From the NCBI GenBank assembly GCA_023488565.1, contig JAMDDZ010000119.1, positions 1,548-15,406 on the forward strand: DNA of 13,859 nt, written 5' to 3'. A program made the translations under genes and the position numbers. The DNA comes from Bacillota bacterium. GTDB lineage: Bacteria > Bacillota > Sulfobacillia > Sulfobacillales > Sulfobacillaceae. Under the pieces are notes generated by a model. That model was not told where the DNA came from. It saw only the letters and a list, made by a program, of their open reading frames with translations, and ran no database searches. This document shows positions 1 through 7,044 of this stretch, piece by piece (position 1 is the first letter of the stretch; every line of letters starts with the position of its first letter).

Positions 1-747
1 TTCGGCAACGTCGGAGGATAGGATTCGATTCAGATTTTCTCCACCCATCCGGTCGTCGTCCACCAGCAGCAGTTCCCCCACGCCGGCCCGGACAAGCAGC
101 TCAGCCATAAGCGAGCCTGTCCCGCTGGTTCCCACGACCGCAACCCGCATGCGTTGCAGCCGCCCCAAGGCACCGATCCCAGTAACGGCGAGAGCGCGGT
201 CGAACATAGCACCTGGGGAGGGTACGGAAGTGGGAGGCTGTCCGTCCAAATTGAACTCGTTCCACGGCTCGCCGACCACGGTCAGACGGTCGAGCTGGGA
301 CCATCCAGTGCTTTTGGGCGCCCACACCCGGCCCATAAAGCTCTGCGATCCTCCCACAACGCTGGCAAACCATTGCCCTGGCAAGAGGTCTCGTAGGCTA
401 GCCACTAGCTGCGGCTCCTCAAGATTATCAAACGGTGAAAAGTCCACCCAGTCTCTTGCTTCAGGATGCGTATGCAACACCACGATTCCGGCGCCACACC
501 GCCGAGCCTCAAGGACGGCCCGGCGAAGATAGTTCGTGGAGAACGTCAGGCGATCCCGCTCCTGCACGTCAAAAGACCTTTCGTCGGGCATAATCAGTCC
601 GTTGATGATTAATGCGGATCGTTTCGGGTGGAGGCTGGGTACAACGAGACCCAATACACCAAACTCTGGAGCATGGACGCTCCGAAACGAATACCGTAAC
701 TGCATCCAAGCTTGCTGCCACACCTCAGCCTCAACCCGGAGATTCAT
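1..747 (-). CDS. JAB/JAMM isopeptidase fused to ThiF/E1-like adenylyltransferase (3' part cut by window edge)
   Basis: The frame stays open for 249 codons from ATG 747 to the window edge, so the C-terminus is missing. The start is set by GGGAGG about 7 bases upstream; an adjacent GTG at 750 is the alternative. Residues 1-130 read as a JAB/MPN metalloprotease domain. The JAMM ligands are visible: Glu28 in APEFG, His92 and His94 in HTHPE, then Ser104-x-x-Asp107. Residues about 195-249 open a ThiF/E1 Rossmann domain: glycine loop G206-x-x-G209-x-G211, then LLLVDDD (230-232) and ENLNRI (237-242), the usual nucleotide and Arg-finger region. In known families JAB removes ubiquitin-like modifiers and E1/ThiF adenylates their C-terminal glycine. 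Fusing both in one chain is typical of bacterial Ubl-conjugation operons, so I infer that role. The expected E2 or Ubl partners would lie left of the window. Confidence 0.9.
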   Translation of the reverse strand, partial: MNLRVEAEVWQQAWMQLRYSFRSVHAPEFGVLGLVVPSLHPKRSALIINGLIMPDERSFDVQERDRLTFSTNYLRRAVLEARRCGAGIVVLHTHPEARDWVDFSPFDNLEEPQLVASLRDLLPGQWFASVVGGSQSFMGRVWAPKSTGWSQLDRLTVVGEPWNEFNLDGQPPTSVPSPGAMFDRALAVTGIGALGRLQRMRVAVVGTSGTGSLMAELLVRAGVGELLLVDDDRMGGENLNRILSSDVAE

Positions 748-1026
748 CACCGAGCCTCCCGACCACTATACCGCTTCTTTTCCAGCGATAGTAAAACTTT
801 CCAATGACGGCGTGGGGTGGTCCGATTTAAAATGACGAGGAGATCAAAATAATGGACTTTGATTGTCATAGAACCACCCAGGTTTAGGGAAAAACAGCCT
901 CCCCGGGCGCGTCGCGAAAACATTGGAATATCTCCTGTTCATACGTGAAATCATTACTACACAACAGTATCATAATGGCTGTGTACCAAATGTGTTCCGT
1001 TGCAAAAACACACAGGGGGAAAAAAT
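748..1026. other. divergent intergenic region between the JAB-ThiF gene and the integrase remnant
   Basis: About 280 bases with no convincing gene. It must hold the leader of the minus-strand JAB-ThiF gene (RBS GGGAGG on the minus strand just above base 750) and that of the plus-strand integrase (AGGGGGA at 1014-1020, 6 bases before ATG 1027). A CATAAT (970-975) could serve as a -10 for the integrase, but I see no good -35 at the right distance. TTCA-TACG-TGAA near 939-950 is a short palindrome that could be an operator. I see no tRNA end or clear attachment site. Confidence 0.5.
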
Positions 1027-1687
1027 ATGGCTGGACAAATCATCTCCCGAGGGGACCGGACGTGGCTGATCCGGATCTTTATTGGCCGTGATCCGAAGAC
1101 GGGAAAGCGGACCTATCACAACCAGACGGTCCATGGAACCAAAAAAGAAGCGCAACAGGTCCTCAACTCCTTGTTGCGCGATCATGACATGGGTTCCTTA
1201 GTGGCTCCTCAACGGCGCACGCTTAACGAATACCTAGACGAATGGTTCAAAGCGACAATGAACACGAAGGTTAGGCCCCAAACCTATGACCATTACATAG
1301 ACACGGTAGACCGTTACGTGAGATCCGCTTTGGGACCGCGCAAATTGGCGACGATAAAGCCACTGGACCTTCTGAAGCTGTATTCGGAGATTCAAGAACA
1401 GGGCTTGACCCCACGAACGATCGTTACACCCACGCCTTTCTCTCGTCCGCACTGAAGCAGGCTGTCCGCTGGCAGATGCTAAGTCAGAACCCAGCGGACC
1501 GGGTCTCCGTGCCTAAGCAACAACGACGAGAGATGTACGCGCTGAGGTCGGAGGAAACGAAGCGATTCCTCACCGCCGCAGAATCCTCTCGCTGGTTTAC
1601 GATGTTCTAATTCGCCCTCGTAACGGGGATGCGACCGGAAGAATACTTCGGTCTACGCTGGGAGGACATCGACTGGCAAAACGGGGT
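1027..1687 (+). pseudogene. tyrosine recombinase (phage-type integrase), N-terminal half, broken
   Basis: ATG 1027 follows AGGGGGA by 6 bases; a TTG at 1000 is in frame but has no RBS. The first ~60 residues (MAGQIISRGDRTW..., YHNQTVHGTKKEA) match the arm-type DNA-binding domain of phage integrases. The next ~90 match the SAM-like core-binding domain (LNEYLDEWFKA... YDHYIDTVDRYV). The frame breaks at about 1422, where one base appears missing: the +1-shifted frame continues as YTHAFLSSALKQAVRW, a normal integrase continuation, but the original frame stops at 1455. The second frame then hits TAA 1608-1610 inside the motif MF*FALVTGMRPEE, where a Tyr codon would be expected. It resumes with the first catalytic Arg (GMRPEE) and GLRWEDIDWQNG before homology stops at about 1687. 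This is a dead gene; the rest of it lies inverted downstream. Confidence 0.88.
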
Positions 1688-2084
1688 CCAGTGTGAGGGT
1701 AATACTCGCAAGTCCCAATCGTTCACTGACCACCTTGGGATTTTCGCCTGCCACCAGTAGCAACGTGGCACACGTATGAGGCAGGTTATACAGCGGAAGG
1801 TCCTCTGGGAGTTCGGCTTTCTTGACCAACGGCTTAAAGTGTCGGATTCTGAAGTTCGAATAATGAATCGGCTCCCCGTTCTTCGCTGTAAACACCAACC
1901 CGTTGTCATGCAACTTGTCTCCACGACTATGGCGTAGCTTAGCTTGTTCCACCTTCAGCGTTTTCAGCGATGCGATGAGGGTTTGAGGAATCTGTATGGT
2001 ACGGCAACTTTTCTTCGTTTTTGGCTCATCCAATCGCCAGCCACCACCTTTGGCCGCCCGGACAAGCACTTTTTTCACTTGCAC
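1688..2084 (-). pseudogene. tyrosine recombinase catalytic domain, inverted fragment
   Basis: Read on the minus strand from about 2084, the sequence continues the integrase exactly where the plus-strand copy stops: VQVKKVLVRAAKGG, EPKTKKSCRTIQIP (the beta-hairpin Lys region), then NGEPIHYSNFRIRHFKPL. The catalytic boxes are damaged. The expected NLRHT reads NLPHT, so the second catalytic Arg is Pro (codon at 1779-1781). The expected LGHAS reads LGLAS, so the third-box His is Leu (codon at 1710-1712). Homology ends at ITLTLD, before the TYSHV-type segment that would carry the nucleophilic Tyr. The fragment can be read only as part of the gene at 1027-1687 whose middle was flipped. It cannot encode an active recombinase. 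Confidence 0.88.
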
Positions 2085-2086
2085 TC

Positions 2087-2688
2087 ACCTACTATTATCA
2101 AATCCCGTTGAACCAACGGCCCGTGTCGGTCACGGTCAATTCCGGCCAGACCGTCGCGATTCGGGAAGTGGCGATGAATATTCGGCAAGACACGGTGTTG
2201 GTCAAGATTGGCATTCCTTCGATGAAAAGCCTGGACAAGGTGGCAGCAGCGCCCATGCTGCAACCGCCTATCGGGTGGATCCAGATCCACCTCACGGAGG
2301 CAATCCCCGTGTATCGGGTGCATACACTGAAACCGGATGGAATGATTTTTTAGGGATTACGGTCGGGATTGTCTGGAATTTCATCAGCTTCTCGTATAAT
2401 GGCAGGCAAGTGACCCGTTATCACACGTGGAACTCTGTGCGTCATCCTTTTCCCAATGGCGACTATTTCATGGCCAACAACCAAGGGCATGCGGAAATCC
2501 AAGGCGACGCGTCAGGATGGACTTTTGCCATTGAAGACGCACCCGCTTTCGCCAACACCAAAATCTATTGGGATGTGAATGAAGTGACGGCGCACGGCGA
2601 TGGCCGCGTCACCGGCTATGTGAATACGTGGGCGGCGGGAGCGGACAAATATCTTTTGGGAGGATGGTGGCAAATTGTCCACGGATAA
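2087..2688 (+). pseudogene. hypothetical protein, truncated at its 5' end and frameshifted
   Basis: Two reading frames each look protein-like over only part of the stretch. From about 2087 to 2350 one frame reads QIPLNQRPVSVTVNSG, AIREVAMNIRQDTVLV, TEAIPVYRVHTLKPDG and then stops at TAG 2351-2353. The neighbouring frame takes over at the run of six T (2346-2351) and continues as LGITVGIVWNFISFSYNG, RYHTWNSVRHPFPNGDY, TGYVNTWAAGADKYL to TAA 2686-2688. Upstream of the T run that second frame is rich in Gly, Arg, His and Asp and looks like a shadow. The simplest reading is one gene with a one-base indel in the T run. No start codon with an RBS is visible; its 5' end probably went with the integrase rearrangement. 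I do not recognise the family. The many aromatic and Gly/Asn residues suggest a beta-rich, possibly exported protein, but this is a guess. Confidence 0.55.
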
Positions 2689-3169
2689 CGCGCGAAAACC
2701 CCAACGGATCTTTGGGATCCTTTTTATCAGCCTCATCGTCGACGTGGCCAATGTTTTTCGCTTAGTCCATGGGCCCGTGCCTTTCCCCTTCTTTCTTCCT
2801 TGGGTAGTAGCCGGGCTGGTGACGCTCTATCTGACCTTTAGCCGGCACGACTCCAAAACATTACGTATCGTCCTCTGGATCATTCTCTCCCTGGCTATCT
2901 TGTTGCTGTCCGTCTTGTCCGACGGGACCAATCTCAGTCTCTGGGTCTGGATTGCCCTTATTATCGGGCCGGTCACCACCATCCCCATACGCCAAATGGC
3001 CGCCGGAATTCTTGGATTGGCTCACATCGTGACCCAAATCGTCCTCTTACCCTTGCCGACCCACAATGCCCCCCTGTCCTATATCATCATTCAAGCAACC
3101 GGGCTCATTGGCCTTCTCCTCTGGCATCAATGGCATCGGCCCAATCTGGCTCAGGAACAGGCGTTGTGA
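2675..3169 (+). CDS. small multi-pass integral membrane protein, function unknown
   Basis: 164 codons from TTG 2675 to TGA 3169. The TTG overlaps the end of the preceding frame by 14 bases. It is preceded by GGGAGG about 11 bases away and GGTGG about 4 bases away, so translation coupling is likely. I count about six hydrophobic helices: residues ~12-32, 37-56, 64-84, 88-104, 108-128 and 134-150, with a short charged N-terminus (STDNARKPQR) and a charged tail (HRPNLAQEQAL). No catalytic or transport motif is recognisable. The stop overlaps the GTG start of the next gene fragment (GTGA at 3166-3169), suggesting an original operon with the NmrA-like gene. Unlike its neighbours it shows no damage. 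Confidence 0.7.
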   Translation: MSTDNARKPQRIFGILFISLIVDVANVFRLVHGPVPFPFFLPWVVAGLVTLYLTFSRHDSKTLRIVLWIILSLAILLLSVLSDGTNLSLWVWIALIIGPVTTIPIRQMAAGILGLAHIVTQIVLLPLPTHNAPLSYIIIQATGLIGLLLWHQWHRPNLAQEQAL

Positions 3170-3282
3170 CCCAGCAAAGAGGTCCCATTCTGGTTATCGG
3201 CGCCACGGGGAATCAGGGAGGCCAAGTTGTCCGCACTCTTCAACCTGCCTCTCCCGAACCCCTTATTGGCCAAAGGGCGATG
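3166..3282 (+). pseudogene. NmrA-like NAD(P)-binding protein, 5' fragment only
   Basis: GTG 3166 overlaps the membrane-protein stop by four bases. Its product begins MTQQRGPILVIGATGNQGG, a beta strand followed by the GxTGxxG dinucleotide-binding loop characteristic of NmrA/atypical short-chain dehydrogenases. It continues QVVRTLQPASPEPL. After about 35 residues the family pattern (second strand with the Arg/acidic cofactor-selecting residue) is lost and the frame runs into the 3' end of the minus-strand helicase gene, stopping by chance at 3327. A full member would be about 280-300 residues. The break, somewhere between roughly 3240 and 3282, marks the left edge of the inserted or recombined helicase block. 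The missing remainder is not found elsewhere in the window. Confidence 0.75.
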
Positions 3283-4101
3283 CTAATTAAAATACCTCTC
3301 AATAAGCGACAAGGCGTCTTTTGTTAAATCAGGTCCATCTTCGGTCGTCACGAGTTGTCCCGGAAACCAACGATCGTACCATGCTTTCTTCTGTTCCCAT
3401 CGTTCCCGATAAGCCGGGTTATCCAAGATGCCTAGATGCTCCCAATACCATTCCCGTCCACCGGCCGTGACAGTGAAATCCGGCAGGTAAAAGCTACCAT
3501 CCAAGGCGTAAAGCGGGTATTCGTAAAGGAATGGAATCTCTCGGCCTGCCAGCAAGTTACAAATGATGACTTCCGATTTCGAACGAACCATGTATTCTGT
3601 GAGCGTGCGATGAATCCGGCCTTCCTGGTACCAACTTCGATTCTCCAGGGCTGAGGGCACTACACGGACCGTGAACAATGAAGAATTTATGCCAATTAGA
3701 GCGGACTGCTCTCGCCGTCGTGACCATAGTAAGGGCGTAATATCATTTTGCAGAAACAGAACACATCGCTTGCTGGCACGGGTCAATGCCGTGTATACCA
3801 ATTCGGTGGATAGAAATGCCGAACGCTTATTTGGAAGAACGAAATACACCACTTCAAACTCGCTTCCCTGCGCCTTATGCACCGATATCGCATAAGCCAA
3901 ATCCAAGTTCTCTTCAATAAAGCTACTGCTCGGGACGTCGACTAGAACGTCGGGCTTTCGACTAAATTGCACTTGGAGGGTACGGATTCGGTAATCCGGA
4001 TACTTCCACTTTTTCTTATCATACGCTGGAAACCACGAGAAACCAGTTTCGCCGCTGAAGACTTCGACGGGCATTTTCTTTCGAACCGACAGATCGTATG
4101 C
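3283..4101 (-). pseudogene. RecD-like helicase, C-terminal part (motifs V and VI) with PD-(D/E)XK-like nuclease, after an in-frame TGA
   Basis: This is the direct in-frame continuation of the gene at 4102-6807: nine codons (AYDLSVRKK) follow the TGA, then ATG 4074 and 262 more residues to TAA at 3283. It carries the two helicase motifs the upstream part lacks, SVHKAQGSEFEVVYF (motif V) and YTALTRASKRCVLF (motif VI). The last ~110 residues look like a PD-(D/E)XK nuclease: SKSEVIICNLL (Glu about 1079 of the full chain), YEYPL, YLPDFTV (Asp about 1110), WYWEHLG (Glu about 1123), then EQKK (Lys about 1140). Such a tail is found on several RecD/UvrD-type helicases. ATG 4074 has only a weak purine stretch upstream (GAAAGAAA), so independent translation is possible but unconvincing. 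If the TGA is real and not read through, the nuclease is lost from the main product. Confidence 0.75.
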
Positions 4102-4104
4102 TCA
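4102..4104 (-). other. in-frame TGA interrupting the RecD-like helicase gene
   Basis: The codon lies between SNPV and AYDL with open, homologous sequence in the same frame on both sides. Reading TGG (Trp) instead would give NPVWAYDLSVRKK and an uninterrupted chain of about 1174 residues. No frameshift is needed. TGA is a normal stop elsewhere here (for example 3167-3169), so a reassigned code is unlikely. Confidence 0.85.
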
Positions 4105-6807
4105 AACTGGATTGGACTGAGTCCGGTTCACTATCTGAATGACCTTATCCGCAGCCGTAATCCCCCCGATCTCACCTTTCTTCTCTAGGAACACCTGATT
4201 ACTGTGTCGCTGCAACAAGGCGTTTAGATTCGATGTACCATGCTCCTCCGCCCGGTACGGCGTAATGACTTGATGGGTATCGGGATCGGTGTTGTTCTTG
4301 AACGCCTCGTACCACAACCGATGTCGGTCGGCTTCGTCGAATCTCGTTCCGGTCTGTTCTTCCATATTTTGAACGATTTGATCTATCAACTTCCCATACA
4401 AGTCGTCCGGAGTTTCCCAATACACAACGGGCAAATCTTTGTCAATGCGTCCACCTTCCTGAAGTCTTGAGAGAAGAAGTTCACCCCGATCAGTCGCAGC
4501 ACTATCATCGGGATGATGCAAGAACGCATCTGCTAACTCCATAATGCCTGTACCGTTGCCAGTGATGTGATTTGACATCTGCCGGATGTTAATAATCATT
4601 TGCGCGTGGCAGTCAGGATAGGATGTATCGACCCATTCAATTAAGTCAGCAAAAAATCTTCCCCGTCCTATCGGAGGTAACTGGTTAGGATCGCCGACCA
4701 GAATGAGGCGTTGAATCGCGTGCGGATCAATGGCGCGAAATAGCGTCGCAATAGTTTCCAAGTTGAGCATTGAGGCTTCGTCAATAATGTAAGTTGAGAG
4801 TTCGATCGCTCTAGCTCCCCCTTCGCGACGGAAATAACCATCCTTAAGCCATCCCAATCGAGCCAAGAAGGCGTGCACTGTTTGTGCAGGCCTTTGCGTG
4901 GCTTGCCGAATGCGATCGGCTGCTTTTCCCGTGGGGGCAAGCAACACAACCGGCGCCCCCGCACCATGAACCCGTTCCACGGCTTGGAAGATACTGCGGA
5001 TAACCGTCGTCTTCCCAGTTCCAGCGTACCCTGAGATAACATTCAAGGGCCTAACAAACGTTTTGGCACACTGCTGGGCTTGGGATCGGATGACACGACG
5101 GTATTCGTCAGGTGCCTGTTCACGGATAGGGCTACTTACGTCGGATAGCCAATCCATCCACCTATCTTCCGTTAGAGGGGTCTTTAATTGGATATCGGCC
5201 CGTCCGGCAAGACGGACGCACACGTCTTCGACGAGACGCTCATCCTCGTACACCGTACGCAAGTAGACATAGCGCCCCTGGTCCATTTGGCGAACGACGA
5301 GACGCTGGTTGATAAATCCCTGGTACAAGTCAATGTAACGACTATGAAAGATCGCCGCCTTCCATTCCGGGAGATGCGCCAAACGATCGTTGACAAGTTC
5401 GAGCACTCGAGTTTCTGAGAGAAAGATGTGCGCGGGTTCCTCGCGCAGTACATCCACCATCAGTGCTCGTAATCGGCTTTCGTGATCTAAGTCGATCGTA
5501 TAAGGCTCACCCAGTTCCGGCGATGGGAACATGCCACGGTCAATGGTATGAAAATTTACGTGGTCAGTTGTCCCCTTTCCCAGATACGATTCCACGATTC
5601 GGTACGGATTTTCGGAAAGCCCCTTTAGGTCATACAGCATCGGATTGTCTAGAAAATTCTTCAGGTGCGCAGGATTCAACGCAAACCGCGAGAAGGTCTC
5701 CGCCAGGAACACTCGTTGACTGTCCGTGAGCAGCACCCAGGTTTTTCGGCAGGTCTTTAACTGGTGTTCGGTAATATCCCAGCTCGGCGCAGCCTTGCCA
5801 TCTAACACGGAAAACAGATGATTCTTCGCCTGCCTTTCTCGACCGGCGAGACACTCTCTTTTGAAAAACGATGCCGCCCCGTCGATTCGCAGGTGGGATA
5901 GCACAATGGGCAGACCGGGGAACAAACCACGCGATTTCCACAACTCCGCGATTAAACCGTCCAACCACCGCAGCCGTATATCCCAATTATCGGTCTTGTC
6001 TCCCACATCCTTTAGGATGACGACCAGCTTTCGGAAGCGCTCAACCATTCCGAGAGCATCGTCATCGGAAACATGTCGCGTTGCATACTTAAAATTTTCG
6101 GGATTGTCGGCAAGATATAAAAATTTTCCCAGTAACTCTGGCCGATCTTCAAAAACGTGATAAGGTAAACGCACCCCCTCATCGGGATAGGTGGTGGTGA
6201 CGAGGCGCTGCCAAACCATACCCTGAGCATACTTTTTCAAAACGTCGGGACTAAGGCCTTCGTAAAACATTTCATCGCCAACCGTTTTCACACGCGACAT
6301 CCCAACCACAACATAACAATTTGTACCCTCGCCGCTAAATGGGTTGCTATAATTTGCATGATAGAAGATCAAACTTTTCCCGGGTTCCACCTTACGGAAG
6401 AACTCAGCAGCAGACTCGCGTCGTTTACCATTATCGTATTTGCCGTCTGTTTTTACCGCATCAGTATACATTTCTTCATAAGGCCAAACACATACGGATG
6501 CAGGCGGCATCACCCAGCGCTTGGCTTTGGTGGAGCGGAAAAACTCAGGCGGGTTGGAATAAGCCGCCACCGACTGTTCGCCAAAAGCATTACTTGTTGA
6601 GGCACATGGAGGTACATAGTCTTGAATTTGCTCGAAATTCATACCTGAGAATTTCTCTTCAATTGACAGACTTCGATTTTCTGGGATGAATCGCCCCAGA
6701 AAGGATCTCTCACCTACACAATATACATTCGCACCCGGATGGCGACAGATTTTCCCGTTCCAACCGTCATCGTGCCACGCCAATCTGGCAGTAATGTGAT
6801 TTGCCAT
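4102..6807 (-). CDS. RecD-like SF1 DNA helicase, N-terminal and first helicase part (ends at an in-frame TGA)
   Basis: ATG 6807 is fixed by GGAGGG at 6814-6819, 7 bases upstream. Residues 1-~570 are a long N-terminal region I cannot assign. It starts TARLAWHDDGWNGKICRHPG and has three conserved-looking Cys settings (C21, C30, and C68 in VPPCAS). It is followed by NAFG and VWPYEEMY, and could bind metal or nucleic acid. Helicase motifs follow: Walker A GYAGTGKTT (593-601), motif Ia LLAPTGKAADRI (622-633), Walker B YIIDEASM (673-680), motif III LVGDPNQLPPIG (703-714), and TPYRAEEHGTSNLN (849-862). The GDPNQLPPIG box is the RecD/TraA signature. The frame ends at TGA 4102-4104 after the SH3-like segment GEIGGITAADKVIQIVN, before motifs V and VI, so the 901-residue product alone should not be a working helicase. 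It lies 237 bases after the GHKL-helicase gene on the same strand and probably functions with it. Confidence 0.85.
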   Translation of the reverse strand: MANHITARLAWHDDGWNGKICRHPGANVYCVGERSFLGRFIPENRSLSIEEKFSGMNFEQIQDYVPPCASTSNAFGEQSVAAYSNPPEFFRSTKAKRWVMPPASVCVWPYEEMYTDAVKTDGKYDNGKRRESAAEFFRKVEPGKSLIFYHANYSNPFSGEGTNCYVVVGMSRVKTVGDEMFYEGLSPDVLKKYAQGMVWQRLVTTTYPDEGVRLPYHVFEDRPELLGKFLYLADNPENFKYATRHVSDDDALGMVERFRKLVVILKDVGDKTDNWDIRLRWLDGLIAELWKSRGLFPGLPIVLSHLRIDGAASFFKRECLAGRERQAKNHLFSVLDGKAAPSWDITEHQLKTCRKTWVLLTDSQRVFLAETFSRFALNPAHLKNFLDNPMLYDLKGLSENPYRIVESYLGKGTTDHVNFHTIDRGMFPSPELGEPYTIDLDHESRLRALMVDVLREEPAHIFLSETRVLELVNDRLAHLPEWKAAIFHSRYIDLYQGFINQRLVVRQMDQGRYVYLRTVYEDERLVEDVCVRLAGRADIQLKTPLTEDRWMDWLSDVSSPIREQAPDEYRRVIRSQAQQCAKTFVRPLNVISGYAGTGKTTVIRSIFQAVERVHGAGAPVVLLAPTGKAADRIRQATQRPAQTVHAFLARLGWLKDGYFRREGGARAIELSTYIIDEASMLNLETIATLFRAIDPHAIQRLILVGDPNQLPPIGRGRFFADLIEWVDTSYPDCHAQMIINIRQMSNHITGNGTGIMELADAFLHHPDDSAATDRGELLLSRLQEGGRIDKDLPVVYWETPDDLYGKLIDQIVQNMEEQTGTRFDEADRHRLWYEAFKNNTDPDTHQVITPYRAEEHGTSNLNALLQRHSNQVFLEKKGEIGGITAADKVIQIVNRTQSNPV

Positions 6808-6870
6808 GCGTCACCCTCCAATGAAATTCTAAAAACCTATGCCGTAATATCTTTGGATAGAGTACCTTGC

Positions 6871-6894
6871 TTAGTTGGGGATGAAGCCCCCTAA
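6871..6894. other. short imperfect hairpin in the leader of the RecD-like gene
   Basis: Plus strand TTAG-tt-GGGG-atgaag-CCCC-CTAA forms an 8-bp stem with a two-base bulge and six-base loop. It lies 64-87 bases before the RecD-like start codon in transcription direction. No T-run follows, so it is not an ordinary intrinsic terminator; it might affect mRNA stability or processing between the two genes. Confidence 0.35.
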
Positions 6895-6898
6895 ACAG

Positions 6899-6904
6899 AG
6901 TATA
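6899..6904 (-). promoter_or_regulatory. weak candidate -10 box (TATACT) for the RecD-like gene
   Basis: Minus-strand TATACT lies about 90 bases upstream of ATG 6807. The hexamers 17-18 bases further up (TTACCT/TACCTC) are poor -35 matches. Its interest is its position right beside the inverted repeat at 6911-6930. The gene may equally be expressed from the promoter of the upstream GHKL-helicase gene. Confidence 0.25.
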
Positions 6905-6910
6905 GGAACC

Positions 6911-6930
6911 CATTACAATATGAGGTAATG
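6911..6930. promoter_or_regulatory. inverted repeat CATTAC-N8-GTAATG, possible operator
   Basis: Two perfect 6-base arms with an 8-base spacer (aatatgag) form a 20-base dyad. It sits in the 237-base gap before the RecD-like gene, immediately upstream of the candidate TATACT -10, where a repressor site would overlap the -35 region. The size suits a dimeric helix-turn-helix regulator, but none is encoded in the window. Confidence 0.35.
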
Positions 6931-7044
6931 CAAATGCATCTCCTGTCAGAGGCTGTAACTATTGTTCAAAGCCGATCATCAGTTCAATCCGTAGGCGCCT
7001 TATGTTCCAACTCAATGGATGCAAGGCCCAGGGCCCCGTGCGCC

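Noticed and set aside
2021..2353. A 110-codon plus-strand frame running through the inverted integrase end
   Set aside because: Its first ~25 codons are antisense to the integrase fragment. Only the part after about 2087 looks like protein, so it is treated as the first half of the frameshifted hypothetical gene.
4102..4104. Reading the in-frame TGA as selenocysteine or as a reassigned Trp codon for the whole genome
   Set aside because: TGA ends other genes here, no SECIS-like hairpin is evident just after it, and a RecD-like helicase has no known selenoprotein form.
7000..7044. GC-rich palindromic words (GGCCC-AGGGCC) after the GHKL-helicase stop as a terminator
   Set aside because: Stems are short and mutually overlapping, and there is no T-run in the transcription direction.
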